Shown here in pieces: positions 14,800 through 23,581 of a stretch of 35,858 nucleotides of DNA. Location of the stretch: assembly GCF_008039615.1 (NCBI RefSeq), contig NZ_VDUZ01000076.1, positions 1 through 35,858 on the forward strand, given 5' to 3'. Below the pieces are notes generated by a model, which was not told where the DNA came from, did no database searches, and was given only the letters and a program-made list of their open reading frames with translations. The DNA comes from Vineibacter terrae. GTDB lineage: Bacteria; Pseudomonadota; Alphaproteobacteria; Reyranellales; Reyranellaceae. Numbering within the stretch: the stretch's first letter is position 1; each line of letters begins with the position of its first letter. A program made the position numbers and the translations under genes.

Positions 14800-17052
14800 A
14801 TGCGGCTCAGCCGGCGCAAGCTGGTCATCGGCGGGGTTCTCGGCGGCGGCGCGCTGATCGTCGGCTACTGGTTTGCCCATGAGCGCGATCGGCTCGGTGG
14901 CAGGACATTGTTTCCCGCCCGCCAGGGTGAGGTCGGGCTCAACGGCTGGGTCAAGCTGGCAGGCGATGGCCGCGTTGTCGTCGCCGTGCCGCGCGCCGAG
15001 ATGGGGCAGGGCGTCCATACGGCGCTGGCGCAGCTCGTGGCCGAGGAGATGGATGCGCGGTGGTCGGATGTGCGGGTCGAGACGCCGCCCGAAAGCAGCG
15101 TCTATCGCAATGTCGAGATCCTGCTGGACGGTCTGCCGTTCTCGCCGGAGCAGACCGGCATGGTGGTCGACGGGGCGCGCTGGGCGGTCGGCAAGGTGAT
15201 GGGCGTGCTCGGCGTGGCTGCCACCGGCGGCAGCACGTCGGTGCGCGATGCTTGGCATCCCATGCGCCTGGCCGGGGCCTCGGCGCGCGAGCTGCTGCTG
15301 CGTGCCGCCGCACGCAAGTCGGGGCTGCCGCAGAGCGAGCTGAAGACCGCCGACGGCGAGGTGCGCGGCCGTGGCGGGCTTATTGTCGCGCGCTTCGGCG
15401 AGCTGGTCGATGCCCTGGGCGATCTCGCGCCGCTTGCGGACGTGCCGCTCAAGAGGCCGGCCAACTTCACCATCATCGGCACGCCGGCATCGCGGCTCGA
15501 CCTCGACGACAAGGTCACCGGCCGCGCGGTTTTCGGCATCGATGTCCGGCCACCCGGCCTGCTTTTTGCCGCGGTGAGGAATTGTCCCACCTTCGGCGGC
15601 AACCTGAAGCAGGCCACGCCACCGGCCGGCGGGCTGCCGCCCGGCATCCGCAAGATCGTTCCGTTGCCGACAGCCGTTGCCGTGGTCGCTGACAATTGGT
15701 GGCGGGCGCAGAAATTCCTCGAGGCGGGGCTCGATATCGCCTGGGACGAGGGACCGAACGCCGCGCTTTCCAGCGACTCGCTCTGGCGCGCGTACGAGAC
15801 CCTGGCGGCGACGGGCGATCGCAAGGAATCGCGGGTCAGCGGCGATGCTGCGTTGCTGACGCGCCCTGGCCGGCGCATCGAGGCCGTCTACCGCGCGCCC
15901 TATCTGGCGCATGCCACCATGGAGCCGATGAACTGCACGGCGCGCCTGGACGACGCCGGGCTGACCCTGTGGATGCCCAGCCAGTCGTCGTCGCTGATGC
16001 GCTATGTCGCCGCCCGTGAAGCCGATCTGCCGCAGGACAAGGTCACCGTCCACACCACGTTCCTGGGCGGCGGCTTCGGCCGGCGCGCCGAGGTCGACCT
16101 CGTGAAGCAGGCGGTGGCCGTGGCCAAGGCGATGCGCGGCACGCCGGTGCAGGTGCTGTGGTCGCGCGAGGAGGACATGGCCCATGATTTCTATCGTCCG
16201 ATGGCGCTGGCGCGCCTGTCGGCGGTGCTGCCGCCCGATGGCGCGGCTGCGGCGCAAGATGCCATCGCCTGGGATGCGGTGCTGGTGGGCCAATCGGCGG
16301 GCAGCCAGTACACGAGCCGGCTGCTGGGCATAGCCGAGCCGGGCGATCCCGACCCCAACAGCATCGAGAACCTGCCCTACGGCCTGGGCTTTCACCGGCT
16401 GTCGACCATCGTGCCCAGGGGGCCGGTGCCGGTCGGCTTCTGGCGCTCGGTCGGGCACTCGCACACCGCCTTCTTCGACGAGTGCTTCGTCGATGAGATC
16501 GCTCACGCCCTGGGCAAGGATCCGCTTACGCTGCGTCGTGACCTGCTGCGCGACAAGCCGCGCCACCGCAAGGTGCTCGATGCGGCCGCGCGCGGCGCCA
16601 ATTGGGGGACGGCACTGCCGGCCGGCAGCGGCCGCGGCGTCGCGTTGCGGGTCTCCTTCGGCTCGATCGTGGCGCAGGTCGCCGAGGTCGTGGTCGAGAG
16701 CGGCGCGATCCGCGTCAAGCGCGTGGTCTGCGCGATCGACTGCGGCCCGGTCGTGAACCCCGATATCGTGCGCGCGCAGATGGAAGGCGGCATCGTCTAC
16801 GGCCTGACGGCGGCGCTCCACGGCGAGATCACGATCAGCAAAGGCCGGGTGGAGCAGCACCAGTTCGACGACTACCCGGTGCTGCGCATCGACGGCATGC
16901 CGGCGATCGAGACCATGATCGTGCACAGCGACGATGCGCCCCTGGGCGGAGTCGGCGAGCCGGGCACACCGCCGATCGCGCCAGCCGTCGCCAACGCCGT
17001 CTTCGCCGCCACCGGCCAGCGGCTGCGCAGCCTGCCCCTGAAGCTGGCGTGA
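14800..17052 (+). CDS. Tat-exported xanthine dehydrogenase-family molybdenum subunit (IorB-like)
   Basis: A 750-residue large subunit of the molybdenum hydroxylase family, closest in layout to isoquinoline 1-oxidoreductase beta (IorB) and periplasmic aldehyde oxidases. The N-terminus [10 protein letters not shown] followed by a hydrophobic stretch is a twin-arginine signal or anchor. [20 protein letters not shown] binds the cofactor. [12 protein letters not shown] lies at 422-433, and the C-terminal GVGEPGTPP holds the catalytic Glu720. A duplicated aldehyde-oxidase N-half is typical of IorB. The ATG at 14800 has GGAGGAG at 14788-14794. It normally works with a small [2Fe-2S] subunit encoded next door and passes electrons to a cytochrome, but neither is found here. 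The substrate is likely an N-heterocycle or aldehyde, not determinable. Confidence 0.88.
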   Translation: MRLSRRKLVIGGVLGGGALIVGYWFAHERDRLGGRTLFPARQGEVGLNGWVKLAGDGRVVVAVPRAEMGQGVHTALAQLVAEEMDARWSDVRVETPPESSVYRNVEILLDGLPFSPEQTGMVVDGARWAVGKVMGVLGVAATGGSTSVRDAWHPMRLAGASARELLLRAAARKSGLPQSELKTADGEVRGRGGLIVARFGELVDALGDLAPLADVPLKRPANFTIIGTPASRLDLDDKVTGRAVFGIDVRPPGLLFAAVRNCPTFGGNLKQATPPAGGLPPGIRKIVPLPTAVAVVADNWWRAQKFLEAGLDIAWDEGPNAALSSDSLWRAYETLAATGDRKESRVSGDAALLTRPGRRIEAVYRAPYLAHATMEPMNCTARLDDAGLTLWMPSQSSSLMRYVAAREADLPQDKVTVHTTFLGGGFGRRAEVDLVKQAVAVAKAMRGTPVQVLWSREEDMAHDFYRPMALARLSAVLPPDGAAAAQDAIAWDAVLVGQSAGSQYTSRLLGIAEPGDPDPNSIENLPYGLGFHRLSTIVPRGPVPVGFWRSVGHSHTAFFDECFVDEIAHALGKDPLTLRRDLLRDKPRHRKVLDAAARGANWGTALPAGSGRGVALRVSFGSIVAQVAEVVVESGAIRVKRVVCAIDCGPVVNPDIVRAQMEGGIVYGLTAALHGEITISKGRVEQHQFDDYPVLRIDGMPAIETMIVHSDDAPLGGVGEPGTPPIAPAVANAVFAATGQRLRSLPLKLA

Positions 17053-17109
17053 CGCGAGGGTTCAGCCCGGCGGCGTGCCCGACTTGATGGTCGCGAAGGC
17101 CGCCAGCGC

Positions 17110-17892
17110 TCACGATGTCGGGCAATCGGGGCGCGGCAGGGGCTTGAAGCTGACGAGATCGACGCTGGCCGCGAGCAAGCCGGTGTTGATCGTCAGCCGG
17201 TCCAGCACGCCGCCTTCGTGCAACAGCAGGGTGACGGTGAAGAGTGGCCGGGCGTTGGCGCCGGTGCGACTGAAGCGGATCTCCACCGGCCATGTCGTGC
17301 CCTCGGGCAGCCTGGCGCCATCGGGTCGGGCCGGGCGCAGGGTGTCGGCGGGCGCCACGCCGCCGTCGACCTGCAGGGCATCGCTGGTCAGCTCCGCGTC
17401 GTACAGCATGAAGCTGAAGCTCGTGTCGCCCCGCTTGAGGGCGTCGATGACGAAGGCGAACGCCGATACCGGCAGCACGACGCCGGCCGGCAGGGTGAAG
17501 CTGAGGGGACGCGACGGCAGGATGAGGTCGGCGCGCGTTCCGTTCTGGGCTACCGATACCCGGCCGGCAATGGTCTGCTCGGCGCCGTTCTGCACACGGC
17601 GCAGCTGATAGTCGAAGAGGGTGCCGTCACGTTCGACGCCGCGCAGCTCCGACTCGGAGGTCAGCCGCAGGCTGGCGGAAAACCCGATCTCGGTGCGCAC
17701 GTCGCGCTCCAGCCGCCACACGCCACAGTCCTTGCCCAGAAGCTGCCGCGCCGTGCCCACGGACGGCGCCGACGGCGAGGTCCCCAGCCTCACGACATAG
17801 CTCGCCTCGTGCGGCAGCAGATCGGCCGCCGATACGGGCTGCGGGGCGAGCAGCGCGGCGGCAAGGCCGGCAAGAGCGAGGGCGCGGAGCAT
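17110..17892 (-). CDS. EipB-like periplasmic envelope-integrity protein (DUF1849)
   Basis: From the ATG at 17892 the protein has 260 residues and a Sec signal peptide ending near PVSAAD (about 22-24). The body follows the EipB/DUF1849 pattern: [35 protein letters not shown], a long beta-rich central part, [16 protein letters not shown] and the end RPDCP. Only two cysteines seem placed to pair (Cys56 and Cys257), matching the conserved disulfide joining early and late strands in EipB of Brucella, a beta-spiral protein required for envelope integrity. ATGs further upstream (to 18072) would put sequence ahead of the signal peptide. The divergent neighbour is an L,D-transpeptidase, consistent with an envelope role. 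Confidence 0.75.
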   Translation of the reverse strand: MLRALALAGLAAALLAPQPVSAADLLPHEASYVVRLGTSPSAPSVGTARQLLGKDCGVWRLERDVRTEIGFSASLRLTSESELRGVERDGTLFDYQLRRVQNGAEQTIAGRVSVAQNGTRADLILPSRPLSFTLPAGVVLPVSAFAFVIDALKRGDTSFSFMLYDAELTSDALQVDGGVAPADTLRPARPDGARLPEGTTWPVEIRFSRTGANARPLFTVTLLLHEGGVLDRLTINTGLLAASVDLVSFKPLPRPDCPTS

Positions 17893-18007
17893 GCCTGCAC
17901 GGTGGTGGGATGGAGGCGGCGTGTCGAGCACGGTCGAAATCAGCATGGCGCCCATTGTGGGCGATCCTGTGGCCAGGGTGAAAGCGCGGCGATATGAAGG
18001 CAGGAAC

Positions 18008-18469
18008 ATGCCACGTCCCGTTCCCGATCCCGCACCGGCTGGCCGCCAGGCCGACCTGGTCGAGGTCCGCAAGGCCGAGCGCCGCCTGACGCTCAGCCGC
18101 GGCGGCCGGGTGCTGCGTGTCTATCGCGTGGCATTGGGGTTCGCGCCTGTGGGCCACAAGCAGCAGGAGGGCGATGGCCGCACCCCCGAGGGAGCCTACA
18201 CCATCGACTGGCGCAACCCGCGCAGCCGCTTTCACCTCTCCTTGCATGTTTCGTATCCCGGGTCCGCAGATCGCGCGCAAGCCCAGGCCGCGGGAGTCGA
18301 TCCCGGTGGCGATATCATGATCCACGGCCAGCCCAACGAGCACGGCTGGCTGGCCTGGTGGCGGCAGCGGCGGGACTGGACGGCCGGATGCATCGCCGTG
18401 ACGAACGCCCAGATGCGTGAGATCTGGTCGCTGGTGCCCGACGGCACACTCATCATCATTTCGCCCTGA
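18008..18469 (+). CDS. L,D-transpeptidase catalytic-domain protein (YkuD, YafK type)
   Basis: A 153-residue YkuD-fold protein with the catalytic set IMIHG (His106) and DWTAGCIAVTN (Cys128). The DWTxGCIAVTN form, instead of SHGCIR, is typical of the YafK/DpaA group, which cleaves or remodels peptidoglycan attachment of lipoproteins in E. coli; other members are transpeptidases. From the ATG at 18008 there is no signal peptide, but the ORF extends to 17891. It may be cytoplasmic, or export may use a start I cannot see. GAAGG and AGGA lie close upstream of this ATG. It is divergent from the EipB-like gene and 129 bases ahead of a lipoprotein. Confidence 0.85.
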   Translation: MPRPVPDPAPAGRQADLVEVRKAERRLTLSRGGRVLRVYRVALGFAPVGHKQQEGDGRTPEGAYTIDWRNPRSRFHLSLHVSYPGSADRAQAQAAGVDPGGDIMIHGQPNEHGWLAWWRQRRDWTAGCIAVTNAQMREIWSLVPDGTLIIISP

Positions 18470-18598
18470 GCCGCCACAGGCTTGCCATCATTGGGACGCG
18501 TCGCGGCCCCGCATCTTCTTGAAAGGGCCCGTGTGGGGACGGTCCGCGCAACCATTGCGTACCGGTCTGCGTAACCCCGGCATGTCAAGGAGAGACCC

Positions 18599-18841
18599 AT
18601 GATGACCAAGAAAAGCTTAGCTGTGCTGCCGTTCGTAGCCCTGCTCGCGGCCGGCTGTGGTGACACCTGGGGTAAGCGCGCGGTGACCGGCGGCGCGATC
18701 GGTGCCGGCTCGGGCGCCGTCGTCGGTGCCGCGACGGGCATGGGCCCGTTGACGGGTGCGGTGGTCGGCGGCGCAGTGGGTGCTGGCGTCGGTGCCGCCA
18801 CGACACCGTCGCGGCGCGACTATAATCGCTATGGCTACTAA
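18599..18841 (+). CDS. Small glycine-zipper lipoprotein
   Basis: An 80-residue protein with a lipoprotein signal (KKSLAVLPFVALLAAGC, lipobox LAAGC with Cys near 20). Most of the rest is a glycine zipper: GGAIGAGSGAVVGAATGMGPL and further GxxxG repeats that pack as a membrane-embedded helical hairpin. It resembles the 17-kDa-antigen/OsmB-type outer-membrane lipoproteins. AAGGAGAG precedes a tandem ATG ATG at 18599 and 18602; either could start. A BON-domain lipoprotein follows 85 bases later on the same strand. Confidence 0.8.
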   Translation: MMTKKSLAVLPFVALLAAGCGDTWGKRAVTGGAIGAGSGAVVGAATGMGPLTGAVVGGAVGAGVGAATTPSRRDYNRYGY

Positions 18842-18925
18842 CCGCTGGACGCGGTCATGCGCGGTGGCTGCGAACTCGATTTGCCCGCAGCCGTCGAGCG
18901 CCATCCCATCACAAGGGAGGTTTCC

Positions 18926-19240
18926 GTGCCGCTCATTTCTCCATCCATCCGTCTGCTGGCGGCTCTGACGCTGGCGGTGCCCATCGCAGCTTGTGATGTG
19001 CTCCAGGGCCGGCAGGATGTCGCGGAGTACGCCGACGATTCTGTGATCACCAACAACATCCGCGCCAAGTACATCGATGACCCCTCCGTTCACTTCGGCG
19101 ATGTCGGCGTCACAACGCTGAACGGCAATGTCAGGCTGAGCGGGCGTGTCAACTCGGACCGTGAGCGTCTGCGCGCGGCCCAGGTCGCCCGCAGTGTGAA
19201 GGGTGTGCGCAGCGTCGACAATGAGATCATCGTACGCTAG
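18926..19240 (+). CDS. BON-domain lipoprotein
   Basis: A 104-residue protein with a signal ending in VPIAAC (lipobox, Cys near 23) and one BON domain covering about residues 36-104 (SVITNNIRAKYIDDP, VTTLNGNVRLSGRV, VRSVDNEIIV). BON domains of this type (OsmY/DolP-like) bind phospholipid at the envelope and appear under osmotic or envelope stress. I chose GTG at 18926 because AAGGGAGG lies at 18914-18921 and the signal starts right after. The ORF track would also allow an ATG at 18857 that puts charged sequence ahead of the signal. It probably shares a transcript with the glycine-zipper gene. Confidence 0.8.
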   Translation: MPLISPSIRLLAALTLAVPIAACDVLQGRQDVAEYADDSVITNNIRAKYIDDPSVHFGDVGVTTLNGNVRLSGRVNSDRERLRAAQVARSVKGVRSVDNEIIVR

Positions 19241-19325
19241 CGGCGGTAGACGAAATCCGCCGTGAGGTCCATCAGCCGGGGCCAGGCGACCCCGAGATGC
19301 CGATCCGAATGCGGCCGTGCCTGCC

Positions 19326-19356
19326 CATGACCGCTTCCGGCAGCAAAACGGTCATG
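19326..19356. repeat. Short inverted repeat between convergent genes
   Basis: CATGACCG (19326-19333) and CGGTCATG (19349-19356) are perfect complements with a 15-base loop. They sit between the BON gene and the convergent AtuA C-terminal gene. No T-tract follows, so a terminator is not supported. The role is unknown. Confidence 0.5.
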
Positions 19357-19375
19357 CTGGCCGGCGGCTCCGCCG

Positions 19376-19702
19376 TCAGGTGGTCTCGAGTTCGAACTCG
19401 AGGCCGAGGATCAGGTAGCTGAACGACTTGCCGTGCGAATCGAGGTTGAGCGACGTGTTCACGCCGCCTTCCAGCGCATTGTGCAGGACAAAGTTCAGGC
19501 CGTGCAGGTGGTCGATCTCGTAGCGCACCACCTCGCCGCGCAGCAGCTTGGGATAGGCATCCTTGAGCCGCTGCGCGGTGAGCTGGGCCTTGAGCAGCGG
19601 ATAGTCCTTGGGATCGTAGGCCCACACCGAGATGCTGGAGATGTCGCCCTTGTCGCCGGCGCGGGCATGGGCGATGTCGTGAACCTTCAGGCGCTCGGTC
19701 AT
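19376..19702 (-). CDS. AtuA C-terminal domain protein
   Basis: A 108-residue stand-alone copy of the domain found at the C-terminus of AtuA/DUF1446-family proteins (MTERLKVHDIAHARAGDKGDISSISVWAYDP, ending LGLEFEL). HARAGDKGD is the recognisable core. Its ATG overlaps the AtuA stop by four bases (ATGA), implying translational coupling and a two-chain enzyme. In Pseudomonas the atu genes act in acyclic terpene (citronellol/geranyl-CoA) breakdown, but the biochemical role of AtuA is unsettled and no other atu gene is nearby. Confidence 0.8.
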   Translation of the reverse strand: MTERLKVHDIAHARAGDKGDISSISVWAYDPKDYPLLKAQLTAQRLKDAYPKLLRGEVVRYEIDHLHGLNFVLHNALEGGVNTSLNLDSHGKSFSYLILGLEFELETT

Positions 19703-21036
19703 GCCGTGAACATCCGCATGGTTGGCCGCACCTGGTCACGTCCGACCAGGGTGGAGTGGGTGACGACGCAGGGCGTGATCGATCCTCGGTAGCCGCCGCC
19801 GCCGGCTGGTCCGCAGCAGAGCAGGGACTCGACCTCCCACATCATCGTGTCGATGTCGTCGCGCCGGCGCGAGCGCATCGCCACGCGCAGCCGCACATCC
19901 TCGCTGTCGGTGGCCGGCATGTGCGCCGTGCCGTGCAGCGAATTGATGCCGATCATGTCGATGCGCAGGTCGCCTTGCAGGGCGTTGTTGCGCGACAGGC
20001 GCTGCCACACCACCTCGCCGGCCAGGCGTGCGCGCGCCTGCGCATTGGGGCCGGCGTAGCTGACGCCGGCTTCGGCAAGGAAGCCACCATCGAAGCCGAT
20101 GGTGACCTTCAGCTTGTCCGGGCGCTTGTGGCCGTCACCGCCGGCGACCTGGATACGGTCCGGCTCGATCTGCTCGACGGCCACGCGCGAGAAGTCGGCA
20201 GTGACGTCGGGCGTCAGGTAGCTGGCGGGATCGTGCACCTCATAGAGCAGCTGCTCCTTGACGGTCGCGGTCGTGACGCAGCCGCCGGTGTCGGGCAGCT
20301 TGGTGATCGTGCAGCTGCCGTCGAAGCCGACCTCGGCGATGGGGAAGCCGCAATCCGCCAGATTGGGCACGTCCTTGAAGCCGGGATCGGCGAAGTAGCC
20401 GCCGGTGACCTGCATGCCGCATTCCAGCAGATGGCCGACCACGGTTCCGCGGCCGAGGAGCTGCCAGTCGTCGAGGCCCCAGCCGAAACGATAGGCCAGC
20501 GGCGCGAGGAACAGCGAGGGATCGGCGACCCGGCCGGCGATGATGATGTCGGCGCCGGCCTTCAATGCCGGCATCAGGGCATCGGCCCCGAGATAGGCGT
20601 TGGCCCCGACCATCGACAGTCCGACATCGCGGATGGTGCCGGCGCGGTCATGCAGCGGTGTGGCGGGGTTGAGCTGCCGCGTCACGTCATCGCCTTCGAT
20701 GCACGCCACCTTCATGCCGGCCAACCCCAGCTCGCGGGCGATGCCCACCGTGAGCTGCGCTGCGGCCAGCGGGTTGGCGGCGCCCATGTTGGTGACCACC
20801 ACCGTGCCGTTCTTGCGGCAGGCGGCCAACACGCCGCGCATGCGCTGGGCCAGGTGCGGATTGTAGCCCTTGGACCCATCGAGCATGCGGTCGCGGTGGC
20901 CGAACGCCATTGTCCGCTCGCCCAGGCATTCGAACACGAGATAGTCGAGCGCGCCGCGCTGCGCCAGGTCGATGGCCGGATCGAGGCGGTCGGATGAGAA
21001 GCCGGCGCCGCAGCCGATGCGCACCGAGCGTCTCAT
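19699..21036 (-). CDS. AtuA-family (DUF1446) protein
   Basis: About 445 residues matching the main DUF1446/AtuA domain: VRIGCGAGFSSDRLDPAIDLAQRG at the N-terminus, LGERTMAFGHRDR, VVVTNMGAANP, ADIIIAGRVADPSLFLAPL and a late PYxxH-free GGGGYRGS segment. The ATG at 21036 begins the conserved part; a GTG at 21045 is possible, with no strong Shine-Dalgarno for either. In fused homologues the C-terminal domain follows on the same chain; here it is the next gene. The 320-base upstream gap carries three tandem hairpins. Catalytic chemistry is not established for the family, so I assign none. Confidence 0.8.
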   Translation of the reverse strand: MRRSVRIGCGAGFSSDRLDPAIDLAQRGALDYLVFECLGERTMAFGHRDRMLDGSKGYNPHLAQRMRGVLAACRKNGTVVVTNMGAANPLAAAQLTVGIARELGLAGMKVACIEGDDVTRQLNPATPLHDRAGTIRDVGLSMVGANAYLGADALMPALKAGADIIIAGRVADPSLFLAPLAYRFGWGLDDWQLLGRGTVVGHLLECGMQVTGGYFADPGFKDVPNLADCGFPIAEVGFDGSCTITKLPDTGGCVTTATVKEQLLYEVHDPASYLTPDVTADFSRVAVEQIEPDRIQVAGGDGHKRPDKLKVTIGFDGGFLAEAGVSYAGPNAQARARLAGEVVWQRLSRNNALQGDLRIDMIGINSLHGTAHMPATDSEDVRLRVAMRSRRRDDIDTMMWEVESLLCCGPAGGGGYRGSITPCVVTHSTLVGRDQVRPTMRMFTA

Positions 21037-21151
21037 GGCGCGCACCAGGGCGCAGGCGGGCAGCCCACCGGAGGCCGGGTGGCATGGGATGGATACGACC
21101 TGGAACGCACGGACACTCAGGATCCCCCAACGGCAGCATGATTATGGGTCG

Positions 21152-21229
21152 GCGCATGCAACATGGCATGCGCGTTGGTGGGTATGCGGCCAAGTCAATG
21201 TGGCCGCATTTTGACGCACAAGGTGCGTC
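21152..21229. repeat. Three consecutive perfect inverted repeats upstream of the AtuA gene
   Basis: Within 78 bases there are three perfect stems: GCGCATGC 21152-21159 with 21166-21173 (loop 6), ATGCGGCCA 21184-21192 with 21201-21209 (loop 8), and GACGCAC 21213-21219 with 21223-21229 (loop 3). They lie in a 319-base gene-free gap (21046-21364) between the AtuA gene and a VOC gene, both read leftward. I see no coding sequence in the gap. They could be operators, an RNA leader structure about 115-195 bases ahead of the AtuA start, or part of a small RNA. None has a T-tract. Confidence 0.6.
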
Positions 21230-21364
21230 TGCGATGTTCCTGCACGGCAACGCAGCGACGCCGCACGGAATCCATGGTCGGTACACAATCACGCCCGTCG
21301 TGTCGAGCCTCGGGCGCGGCTGCCTCAGGACTGCCACGCCGCGCGGCGAAGCGGCAGCGTCGCG

Positions 21365-21781
21365 CTATCCGCCGGCGGAGCCTTGCACCTGCCGCTGCGC
21401 CGGGCTCGTGGCCGGACCCTTGAGCTCGATCTGGTTGCCCTCGGGGTCGTCGAAATAGATCGACGGCCCGTCACCTTCCGCACCATAGCGTTGCACGACA
21501 TCGCCCGGCGCGATGCCGAACGGCTGCAGCGCGCTGCGGATTTTGGCGAGGTCGAACGGGTCGATGCGAAAGCAGAGATGGTCCATGTTGGCGCCGTCGC
21601 GCGGCGAGTCGCTCTTGATCAGGTCGAGCAGCGAGTCGCCGGCGCGCAGCTGCACGAGCTGCAGCCGCTCGAGCCGCCGCTCGACGTTGCAGCCCAGCGC
21701 CCGCTGGTAGAAGTCGATCATGCGATCCAGGTCGCGCACGCGCAGCACGACATGGTCGATACGCTGGATGCTGAACGTCAT
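21365..21781 (-). CDS. Single-domain VOC (glyoxalase-like) protein
   Basis: A 138-residue protein with one VOC module: RIDHVVLRVRDLDRMIDFYQRALG (metal ligand His10), MDHLCFRID (second His) and IYFDDPEGNQIELKG (Glu ligand). This is the standard arrangement of metal-dependent glyoxalase, fosfomycin-resistance and dioxygenase relatives, and the sequence most resembles generic VOC proteins of the catechol-dioxygenase-like type. It lies 16 bases after the nucleoside hydrolase stop, so it is probably the second gene of that transcript. The substrate cannot be assigned. Confidence 0.8.
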   Translation of the reverse strand: MTFSIQRIDHVVLRVRDLDRMIDFYQRALGCNVERRLERLQLVQLRAGDSLLDLIKSDSPRDGANMDHLCFRIDPFDLAKIRSALQPFGIAPGDVVQRYGAEGDGPSIYFDDPEGNQIELKGPATSPAQRQVQGSAGG

Positions 21782-21797
21782 GACGGTGGCCCGGTGT

Positions 21798-22745
21798 TCA
21801 AGGGTAGGTCAGGATCGTCTCGATCACGCGATTGATCAAGAGACGGCTGTCGGCTTCCAGCGCCACGTGTGCGTTGCAGGTCTTGGCGAGCCGCGCCGGC
21901 AGCGTCGTGCCGGGATGCAGCGACCGCAGGTCGCAGACCGTCATGCCGCGCGTGGCGGCGCCGGTCAGCTCGACCTGCACGAATGTTTCGCCGTACCGGA
22001 TCAGCTCCGGAAAGACGTAGGGGATGATGGCGCAGACATCGTGCATGGGCGCAAGGTCGAGACGGAAGGCCTCGCGCTGCCGCTCGAGGTAGAAGGCCAG
22101 CAGGTCGGCGATCACGGCAGCGACGCGCCGGCCGCTGCCGCGCAACCGCGCGACGTCCGCCGCCGCGAAGCCGGTGCGGCGGGTGACATTGAGGCCGACC
22201 ATCCGGATCGGGATGCCGCTGGCGAAGACCGCTGCCGCGGCCTCCGGATCACCATAGATGTTGAACTCGGCCGCCGGCGTGACGTTGCCCGTGGTGGTCG
22301 AGCCGCCCATGACCGTGATCTCGCGCAGCCAGCCGGCCAGCCGCGGCTCGCGGCGCAGCGCCATCGCCAGGTTGGTCTGCGGGCCGATCACGGCGAGCAC
22401 CAGCTCGCCGCGATGCCGCTCGGCCTGATCGATGATGAAATCGACAGCGTGCGCCGCCACCGGCTGCCGCGTCGGCTGGGGCAGGGTGGCACCGTCGAGC
22501 CCACTGCTGCCGTGGATATGCTCGGCATGCGTGGCGCTGCCCACCAGCGGCCCGGCACAGCCACGCGCCACGGCTGTTTCAAGTCCCGCCAGCTCGAGCA
22601 GCGCCAGTGCATTGCGCGTGGTGTTGTCCAGCGTGCTGTTGCCGTGGACCGTGGTGATGCCCACGAGCTCCAGATGCCGCGCCGCGAACAGCAGGGCCAC
22701 CGCATCGTCGTGGCCGGGATCACAATCGATGAGGACCTTGGTCAT
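21798..22745 (-). CDS. Inosine/uridine-preferring nucleoside hydrolase (IUNH) family
   Basis: A 315-residue nucleoside hydrolase that splits the N-glycosidic bond of nucleosides to base and ribose. The calcium-binding signature DCDPGHDD (7-14) opens the protein. VHGNSTLDNTTRNAL, LAVIGPQTNLAMAL, EITVMGGSTTTGNVTPAAEFNIYGDPEAA (with the NxxxDPEAA block) and a C-terminal MHDVCAI follow, all family hallmarks. I chose the ATG at 22745 directly before the signature over the ORF start at 22772. Base preference cannot be told from these motifs. The VOC gene follows closely on the same strand. Confidence 0.9.
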   Translation of the reverse strand: MTKVLIDCDPGHDDAVALLFAARHLELVGITTVHGNSTLDNTTRNALALLELAGLETAVARGCAGPLVGSATHAEHIHGSSGLDGATLPQPTRQPVAAHAVDFIIDQAERHRGELVLAVIGPQTNLAMALRREPRLAGWLREITVMGGSTTTGNVTPAAEFNIYGDPEAAAAVFASGIPIRMVGLNVTRRTGFAAADVARLRGSGRRVAAVIADLLAFYLERQREAFRLDLAPMHDVCAIIPYVFPELIRYGETFVQVELTGAATRGMTVCDLRSLHPGTTLPARLAKTCNAHVALEADSRLLINRVIETILTYP

Positions 22746-22838
22746 GGCGCCGCCTGCTCGAAGGGCGAGCATCAGGTATCAGGTATTGGGCAGGGGCGCA
22801 CGTGGATTGGTGGCGAGGCCCGGGAGGGCGCCACCGTT

Positions 22839-23393
22839 CTATGCTGCCGATGGTCCCGGATCGTCGTCGTCGGGCCGGCTGAACATGGCGTGCGCCGCGG
22901 CGCGCTCGGCCCGCCTGGCTGCCAGATTGATCACTGTCGGTGGCGCTGCCGCCGGCTCGAAGCCACGCGCCGGCGCATCGGCCGCGTCGGCTTTGCGCGC
23001 AGCGGCCTCGGGCTGATAGGCCACGTCGTCGATGTGCAGGGTCTCGGCGCGGCCATCCTGTCGCCGCACGGGCACCGATTCGCCGGCGAGATGGCCCAGC
23101 ATCGCCAGGCCCCGCTGCGTGCTGACAGGCAGCGTGAGGCCGGCCAGGTGGCTGGCCTCGTCGGCGACGAGAATGCGCGAGTCCAGCGGGCCACCGTCGA
23201 CCCGGAATGCGACACGGCTGTTCATCGTCACCAGCCTCGGGCTGATGTCGTTGTCGAACAGGATCTCGGCCGTCGACAGCTTGTCGTGAATCACGGGCGC
23301 GATCGGGTCGTTGCGTGCGTCGCAGCGCATCAGCAGCGCCTCAAGGGCAGTATAGTCCTTCAAGGTGAGCCGACAGCGCGGTTCTCTGGCCAT
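22839..23393 (-). CDS. Rnk-like GreA/GreB C-terminal-domain protein, paralogue 1
   Basis: A 184-residue protein. Residues about 1-50 form a helical lead (LTLKDYTALEALLMR), followed by a GreA/GreB C-terminal FKBP-like domain: NSRVAFRVDGGP, RILVADEA, STQRGLAMLGHLAGESVPV. This is the layout of Rnk, which binds RNA polymerase without the Gre coiled coil and is reported as a nucleoside-diphosphate-kinase regulator. It has an unusual roughly 50-residue acidic/alanine-rich tail ending in a DDDDPG run. Its ATG at 23393 has GGAGG upstream. The otherwise conserved ALLGL reads AMLGH, so it is the most diverged of the three neighbours. Confidence 0.75.
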   Translation of the reverse strand: MAREPRCRLTLKDYTALEALLMRCDARNDPIAPVIHDKLSTAEILFDNDISPRLVTMNSRVAFRVDGGPLDSRILVADEASHLAGLTLPVSTQRGLAMLGHLAGESVPVRRQDGRAETLHIDDVAYQPEAAARKADAADAPARGFEPAAAPPTVINLAARRAERAAAHAMFSRPDDDDPGPSAA

Positions 23394-23464
23394 GACACAA
23401 CCTCCGGCCGCGGTCGGGTCGCCCCAGCCGTCGGCAGCAGTCGTTAACCGGATTGCCTGGACTG

Positions 23465-23505
23465 CCCTCGCCGTCACGGCATGCGCGTGATGCCGGGGGC
23501 GAGGG
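23465..23505. repeat. Nested stem-loop between two Rnk-like genes
   Basis: An outer arm CCCTCGCC (23465-23472) pairs with GGCGAGGG (23498-23505), and an inner arm CGGCAT (23477-23482) pairs with ATGCCG (23490-23495), separated by small bulges. It is downstream of paralogue 2 and upstream of paralogue 1 on the minus strand. No T-tract follows, so it may be an mRNA stability or processing element. Confidence 0.55.
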
Positions 23506-23581
23506 ACGGTCAGCCTGCGACCAGGTTGCCCGCGCGGTTGCGCCATCGATCAGGGACAGTCGACATGTGCCCTCGCATTGC

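Noticed and set aside
14761-16926. Minus-strand ORF of 721 aa antisense to the molybdenum subunit
   Set aside because: Rich in R, H, A and Q with no domains; the plus-strand frame is a complete IorB-like protein.
21720-23447. Plus-strand ORF of 575 aa spanning three minus-strand genes
   Set aside because: No motifs, and it crosses the nucleoside hydrolase and Rnk-like genes, which have clear family signatures.
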